Origin: Ectopseudomonas mendocina
GTDB taxonomy: Bacteria > Pseudomonadota > Gammaproteobacteria > Pseudomonadales > Pseudomonadaceae
Reading direction: 5' to 3'
Assembly: GCF_016008875.1 (NCBI RefSeq)
Contig: NZ_JADTQG010000014.1
Coordinates: 1 to 64,000 of the forward strand
Length of the DNA: 64,000 nucleotides
Positions 59,817 through 64,000 of the stretch are shown here, in pieces; positions within the stretch are counted from its first letter, which is position 1; each line of letters opens with the position of its first letter. Made by a program: the position numbers and the translations under genes. The notes beneath the pieces are model-generated. The model worked only from the letters and a program-made list of their open reading frames with translations. It made no database searches and had not been told where the DNA came from.

Positions 59817-60578
59817 TCAAGCTTTGGGCTCCTTCAAGTCGACAATACCGCGCAGCAGCTCCACCGGCAGCGGGAAGACGATGGTCGAGTTCTTGTCGCT
59901 GGCGATGTTGCTCAGCGTCTGCATGTAGCGCAGTTGCATGGCGCCACTCTGCCGGCCGAGTATCTCGGCGGCCTGCATCAGTTTCTCCGAGGCCTGCAGC
60001 TCGCCTTCGGCGTGAATCACCTTGGCTCGCCGCTCGCGTTCGGCTTCGGCCTGGCGGGCGATGGCGCGCACCATCGATTCGTTGATGTCGACGTGCTTGA
60101 TCTCGACATTGGCGACCTTGATGCCCCAGGCGTCGGTCTGCGCGTCCAGCACCTGCTGGATATCGGAGTTGAGCTGTTCGCGCTCGGCGAGCATCTGGTC
60201 CAGGTCGTGCTTGCCGAGCACCGCGCGCAGCGTGGTCTGCGCCAGCTGGCTGGTGGCGACCATGTAATCCTCGACCTGGATGATCGCGTTCTGGGGGTCG
60301 AGCACGCGGAAGTAGATCACCGCGTTGACCTTGACCGAGACGTTGTCGCGGGAGATCACATCCTGCGGCGGTACGTCGAGAACGATGGTGCGCAGGTCGA
60401 CCCGCACCATCTGTTGTAGGCCGGGGATGATCAGGATCAGCCCCGGGCCCTTGACCCGCCAGAAACGGCCGAGCTGGAACACCACGCCGCGCTCGTATTC
60501 GCGCAGGATGCGAAAGGAAGAGACGAGCAACCCCAGAACGATGATCGCCAGTGCAATGAAGCTCAATTCGAAACCCAT
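59817..60578 (-). CDS. Slipin/stomatin-like SPFH protein
   Basis: A 253-residue membrane protein: N-terminal hydrophobic helix ([16 protein letters not shown]), then an SPFH domain ([20 protein letters not shown]) and a helical coiled region ([20 protein letters not shown]). It is paired with NfeD, which overlaps the start by one base. It likely forms membrane microdomain assemblies. The partner gene supports a role in membrane quality control. Confidence 0.93.
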   Translation of the reverse strand: MGFELSFIALAIIVLGLLVSSFRILREYERGVVFQLGRFWRVKGPGLILIIPGLQQMVRVDLRTIVLDVPPQDVISRDNVSVKVNAVIYFRVLDPQNAIIQVEDYMVATSQLAQTTLRAVLGKHDLDQMLAEREQLNSDIQQVLDAQTDAWGIKVANVEIKHVDINESMVRAIARQAEAERERRAKVIHAEGELQASEKLMQAAEILGRQSGAMQLRYMQTLSNIASDKNSTIVFPLPVELLRGIVDLKEPKA

Positions 60579-61954
60579 CAGTGACCTCCTTGAGGCGGTG
60601 GCTCATCCACCGCGCTGACCTGCAGATGCACGCCGTCGCGCGCAGTGACTCGTACCCGTTGCCCGGGGCGCAACGGCGCGGTGCCTTGCACCTGCCAGCG
60701 TTCGCCCTGCAGCGCTACCCAACCGGCGTGCGGATCGTCGTCGCGCACCGCAGCGACCGCCACCAGGCTGCCCACCACACCGCTGGCACCGGCCACCTGC
60801 TGACGTCGCCTGGCCCTGAGCGCCATGCCGACGATGGCCAGGACCAGCGCAGCGCTGATCAGCGCCAGGGTGACGATTAGCGCCAGCGGAATACCGAAGC
60901 CCGGCACATCGGTATCGATCAAGATCAGCCCGCCGAATACGAACGCCACCACCCCGCCGATGCCGAGCACGCCGAAGCTGGGCAGGAAGGCCTCGGCGGT
61001 GATGAAGGCGATGCCGAGCAGAATCAGCGCCACGCCGGCGTAGTTCACCGGCAGCAATTGCAGGGCGTAGAGCGCGAGCACCAGACTGATGCCGCCGAGC
61101 ACGCCGCCAACGCCACTGCCGGGGTTGGCGAATTCGAAGAACAGCCCGTAGATGCCGATCATCATCAGGATCAGCGCCACGCTGGGGTTGGTGATCACCG
61201 CCAGCAGGCGAGTGCGCCAGTCCGGTGCGTGGCTGATCAGCGGCGCGCCGGCCGTGGCCAGGGTCTGCTCGACGCCTGCCGCCTGCAGGGTCTTGCCATC
61301 TAGCTGGCGCAGCAGATCGCTGGTATCGCCGGACAGATAGTCGATCACCTTGCGTCCCAGCGCCTCCTCGGCAGACAGGCTGACGGCTTCGCGCACCGCC
61401 TGCTCGGCCCATTCGGCGTTGCGTCCGCGCATATTGGCCAGCCCGCGAATGTAGGCCGCGGCGTCGTTGACCTGCTTGGCGGTCATGGCGTCGTCCGAGC
61501 CTTTTTGGTCTTGTGTCGGTTTGTTCGACTCGCTCTTGCCGTCTCCCTCGGGCGAGCCCGGCATGCCGATGGCCACTGGCGTGGCGGCGCCGAGATTGGT
61601 CCCCGGCGCCATGGCGGCCACATGGCTGGCGTAGAGGATGTAGGTACCGGCGCTGGCCGCCCGCGCGCCACCGGGTGCGACATGCGTTGCGACCGGAACG
61701 GGGCTGGCGAGAATCGCCTTGATGATGGCGCGCATGGAGCTGTCCAGGCCGCCGGGGGTGTCGATTTCGATCACCACCAACTGCGCGCCTTCGTCCACCG
61801 CCCTGGCCAAGCCGCGCACCAGATAATCGGCGCTCGCCGGACCGATCACCCCGTCCACCTGCAAGCGCACCACTGCGCCTGGCGCCGCACTCACCCCTAC
61901 CGATCCGCAGAGGATCAGAGCGCACAGACACAGACGCAACCAGCCAGGTGACAC
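60578..61954 (-). CDS. NfeD-family membrane serine protease
   Basis: A 458-residue protein with a signal peptide, ClpP-like Ser/Lys protease domain ([15 protein letters not shown], catalytic Ser in [12 protein letters not shown]), about five membrane helices and a C-terminal OB-type domain. Start is GTG at 61954. Its partner SPFH protein may be the substrate, as shown for related stomatin/protease pairs. Confidence 0.92.
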   Translation of the reverse strand: MSPGWLRLCLCALILCGSVGVSAAPGAVVRLQVDGVIGPASADYLVRGLARAVDEGAQLVVIEIDTPGGLDSSMRAIIKAILASPVPVATHVAPGGARAASAGTYILYASHVAAMAPGTNLGAATPVAIGMPGSPEGDGKSESNKPTQDQKGSDDAMTAKQVNDAAAYIRGLANMRGRNAEWAEQAVREAVSLSAEEALGRKVIDYLSGDTSDLLRQLDGKTLQAAGVEQTLATAGAPLISHAPDWRTRLLAVITNPSVALILMMIGIYGLFFEFANPGSGVGGVLGGISLVLALYALQLLPVNYAGVALILLGIAFITAEAFLPSFGVLGIGGVVAFVFGGLILIDTDVPGFGIPLALIVTLALISAALVLAIVGMALRARRRQQVAGASGVVGSLVAVAAVRDDDPHAGWVALQGERWQVQGTAPLRPGQRVRVTARDGVHLQVSAVDEPPPQGGH

Positions 61955-62178
61955 GTTCGACTCCCAGGCCCGCGGTGGTACCGAAGATGTGGCAGCGGGA
62001 CCTTACTGAGCATAGTCCAGGCCCTTCTGCGACTTCCTCGACCGGGCGAGCGGATGTGCTACAGGGCATGTACGAGCGGGTGAAGCGAGGCGCCAGGCAT
62101 GGCTATTGGGTGGAGACGGATACCCAGCGGTCATGCAGTTCCGGTAGGCTGCTCGCGTCTACTTCCACCAGGTCACCT

Positions 62179-64000
62179 ATGCCCCGCTCTCGCCTTCGCC
62201 ACTCGCTGCGCCGTCTCTGGGCGCTGGACAAGTTCAGTGCCAGCCTGCGGGTATTCATCGCCCTGGCCGGAGCCCTGGCGTTGTGCTGGTGGCAGGGCTG
62301 GACGCACGGGCTGATCCCGCTGTTTCTCGGCATCATCGCCAGTGCGCTGACCGAGACCGACGACAGCTGGCAGGGCCGCCTCGGCGCGGTACTGGTCACC
62401 TTGGGCTGCTTCAGTGCAGCGGCCTACGCAGTGGAGTTTCTCTTTCCCTATCCCTGGTTGTTCGTCATCGCCCTGGCGCTATCGGCGTTCTGCCTGACGC
62501 TGCTCGGCGCCCTGGGCGAGCGTTTCGCCACGCTCGGCTCCGGCACGCTGATCCTTGCCGTGTACAGCATGATCGGCGTCGAACAGCGCGGCGGCGTCGC
62601 CGGTCTATGGCTGGAGCCGCTGTTGCTGGTCGCTGGCGCGGCCTGGTACGGCCTGTTGTCGGTGATCTGGCATGGCCTGTTCGCTCATCAGCCGGTACAG
62701 CAGAGCCTGGCCAGGCTGTTTCGCGAACTGGGCAAGTACCTCAAGCTCAAGGCGGCACTGTTCGAGCCCGTTCGCCAGCTGGACGTCGAGCAGCGACGCC
62801 TGGAACTGGCGCAGCAGAACGGGCGCGTCGTGTCAGCGCTCAATGCGGCCAAGGAGATCATCCTGCACCGGGTCGGCAATGGCCGTCCCGGGCCCAAGGT
62901 CAATCGCTACCTGAAGCTGTACTTCCTCGCCCAGGACATTCATGAACGCGCCAGCTCCTCGCACTACCCCTACAACGAGCTGGCCGAGGCCTTCTTCCAC
63001 AGCGACGTGCTGTTCCGCTGCCAGCGCCTGCTGCGTCTGCACGGTGAAGCCTGCCAGCGCCTGGGCAGCGCCATCGAGCTGCGCCAGCCGTTCGAGTATC
63101 GCGAACTGTGCAGCCAGGCGCTGGAAGACCTGCATGCCTCGCTCGACCACCTGCATCTGCAGAGCAACCCGGCCTGGCGCCGCCTGCTGCGCTCACTCGG
63201 CGCACTGGCCGGCAACCTCGCCAGCCTCGACCTGCTGCTGGGCAACGCCAGCAATCCCGATGCCCTGGCCGATGAGCAGGACAGCAGCCTGCTCGATCGC
63301 GAACCGCATTCGCTGCGCGAAGTAGCCGAGCGCATCGGCCAGCAGCTGACGCCCACCTCGCTGCTGTTTCGCCACGCGCTGCGCCTGTCCATCGCCCTGG
63401 CCGCCGGTTACGGCCTGCTGCACCTGATTCACCCGACACAGGGCTACTGGATTCTGCTGACCACCCTGTTCGTCTGCCAGCCGAACTACGGCGCCACGCG
63501 CCTGAAGCTGGTGCAGCGCATCGTCGGCACCCTGCTCGGCCTGGGGATCGGCTGGGCGCTGTTCGACCTGTTTCCCGACCCACGCATCCAGGCGCTGTTC
63601 GCCGTGGTCGCCGGCGTCGCCTTCTTCGCCACACGCGCCACCCGCTACACCCTGGCCACTGCGGCGATCACCCTGCTGGTCCTGTTCTGCTTCAACCAGG
63701 TCGGCGATGGTTACGGCCTGTTCCTGCCGCGCCTGGTGGACACCCTGCTCGGCGGCATGATCGCCGGGTTGGCGGTGTTCCTGATCCTGCCGGACTGGCA
63801 GGGCCGGCGCCTGGGCCGCATGCTCGCCGGTACGCTGAGCTGCAACAGCGCCTACCTGCGGCAGATCATCGCCCAGTACGCCCGCGGCAAGCGTGACGAC
63901 CTCGGCTACCGCCTGGCCCGACGCAACGCGCACAACGCCGACGCGGCGCTGTCCACCACCCTCGGCAACATGCTGATGGAGCCGGGCCACTTCCGTAAGG
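62179..64000 (+). CDS. yccS: YccS-type FUSC-family membrane protein (partial)
   Basis: Over 607 codons remain open at the window edge. The N-terminal helical membrane region (SLRVFIALAGALALCWWQGW, then GLIPLFLGIIASALTETDDS), a central soluble part and a second membrane bundle (HPTQGYWILLTTLFVCQPNY) match the YccS/YhfK family of putative fusaric-acid-type exporters. Substrate unknown. AGGTCACCT precedes the ATG at 62179. Confidence 0.9.
   Translation, partial: MPRSRLRHSLRRLWALDKFSASLRVFIALAGALALCWWQGWTHGLIPLFLGIIASALTETDDSWQGRLGAVLVTLGCFSAAAYAVEFLFPYPWLFVIALALSAFCLTLLGALGERFATLGSGTLILAVYSMIGVEQRGGVAGLWLEPLLLVAGAAWYGLLSVIWHGLFAHQPVQQSLARLFRELGKYLKLKAALFEPVRQLDVEQRRLELAQQNGRVVSALNAAKEIILHRVGNGRPGPKVNRYLKLYFLAQDIHERASSSHYPYNELAEAFFHSDVLFRCQRLLRLHGEACQRLGSAIELRQPFEYRELCSQALEDLHASLDHLHLQSNPAWRRLLRSLGALAGNLASLDLLLGNASNPDALADEQDSSLLDREPHSLREVAERIGQQLTPTSLLFRHALRLSIALAAGYGLLHLIHPTQGYWILLTTLFVCQPNYGATRLKLVQRIVGTLLGLGIGWALFDLFPDPRIQALFAVVAGVAFFATRATRYTLATAAITLLVLFCFNQVGDGYGLFLPRLVDTLLGGMIAGLAVFLILPDWQGRRLGRMLAGTLSCNSAYLRQIIAQYARGKRDDLGYRLARRNAHNADAALSTTLGNMLMEPGHFRK

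Overview
This is a GC-rich chromosomal segment from a gammaproteobacterium, almost certainly a Pseudomonas (inference). The evidence is the gene order PHA-system protein-ubiE-ubiJ-ubiB-hisI-hisE-tatABC-rsmE, the clustered betaine/carnitine catabolism genes known from P. aeruginosa and P. putida, an EstA-type autotransporter esterase, and Pseudomonas-style REP repeats in many intergenic gaps. No tRNA, rRNA, CRISPR, prophage or integrase was found. Coding density is high except around 35.5-38 kb, 41.0-41.4 kb and 47.3-48.3 kb.

Layout. 0-6.4 kb: housekeeping genes, namely a small PHA-granule-associated protein (minus strand), ubiquinone synthesis (ubiE, ubiJ, ubiB), histidine synthesis (hisI, hisE), twin-arginine export (tatABC) and rsmE. 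6.4-20.6 kb: mostly minus-strand genes, namely dtd, pip, small lipoproteins and a lipocalin, DUF924, fbp, an autotransporter esterase, a membrane diguanylate cyclase, a DUF3999/DUF2339 membrane pair and a YkgJ-type cysteine-cluster protein.

20.6-47.3 kb: a large quaternary-amine island. Carnitine is degraded by cdhA, cdhC and cdhB, with caiX for binding and the divergent regulator cdhR. Choline is oxidised by betA and betB under BetI. Dimethylglycine is demethylated by dgcA and dgcB with a dedicated electron-transfer flavoprotein pair, next to a dipeptidase and a DUF5943 protein. Uptake uses one ABC core (cbcV, cbcW) and four periplasmic binding proteins (caiX, an orphan at 36.1 kb, cbcX and a betX-like protein). 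GbdR is the likely glycine-betaine sensor. Together these convert choline and carnitine to glycine betaine and carry dimethylglycine to sarcosine. The betaine monooxygenase (gbcAB) and sarcosine oxidase are not in the window.

47.3-64 kb: a broken REP-associated transposase (RAYT) flanked by REPs, an MFS exporter, dbpA, a REC-REC-GGDEF regulator, a solute-binding protein, a BaiN/HI0933 flavoprotein, an SLC13 permease, alanine dehydrogenase, two glutathione transferases with a TetR regulator and two matching palindromic operators, a stomatin/NfeD pair, and a YccS-type FUSC protein cut by the window end.

I found no convincing wholly new system. The observations most worth checking are the RAYT/REP network (including a REP that supplies a stop codon), the four-binding-protein transporter with an orphan protein in a large non-coding island, the altered cysteine motif in DgcA, and the GST/TetR operator pair.
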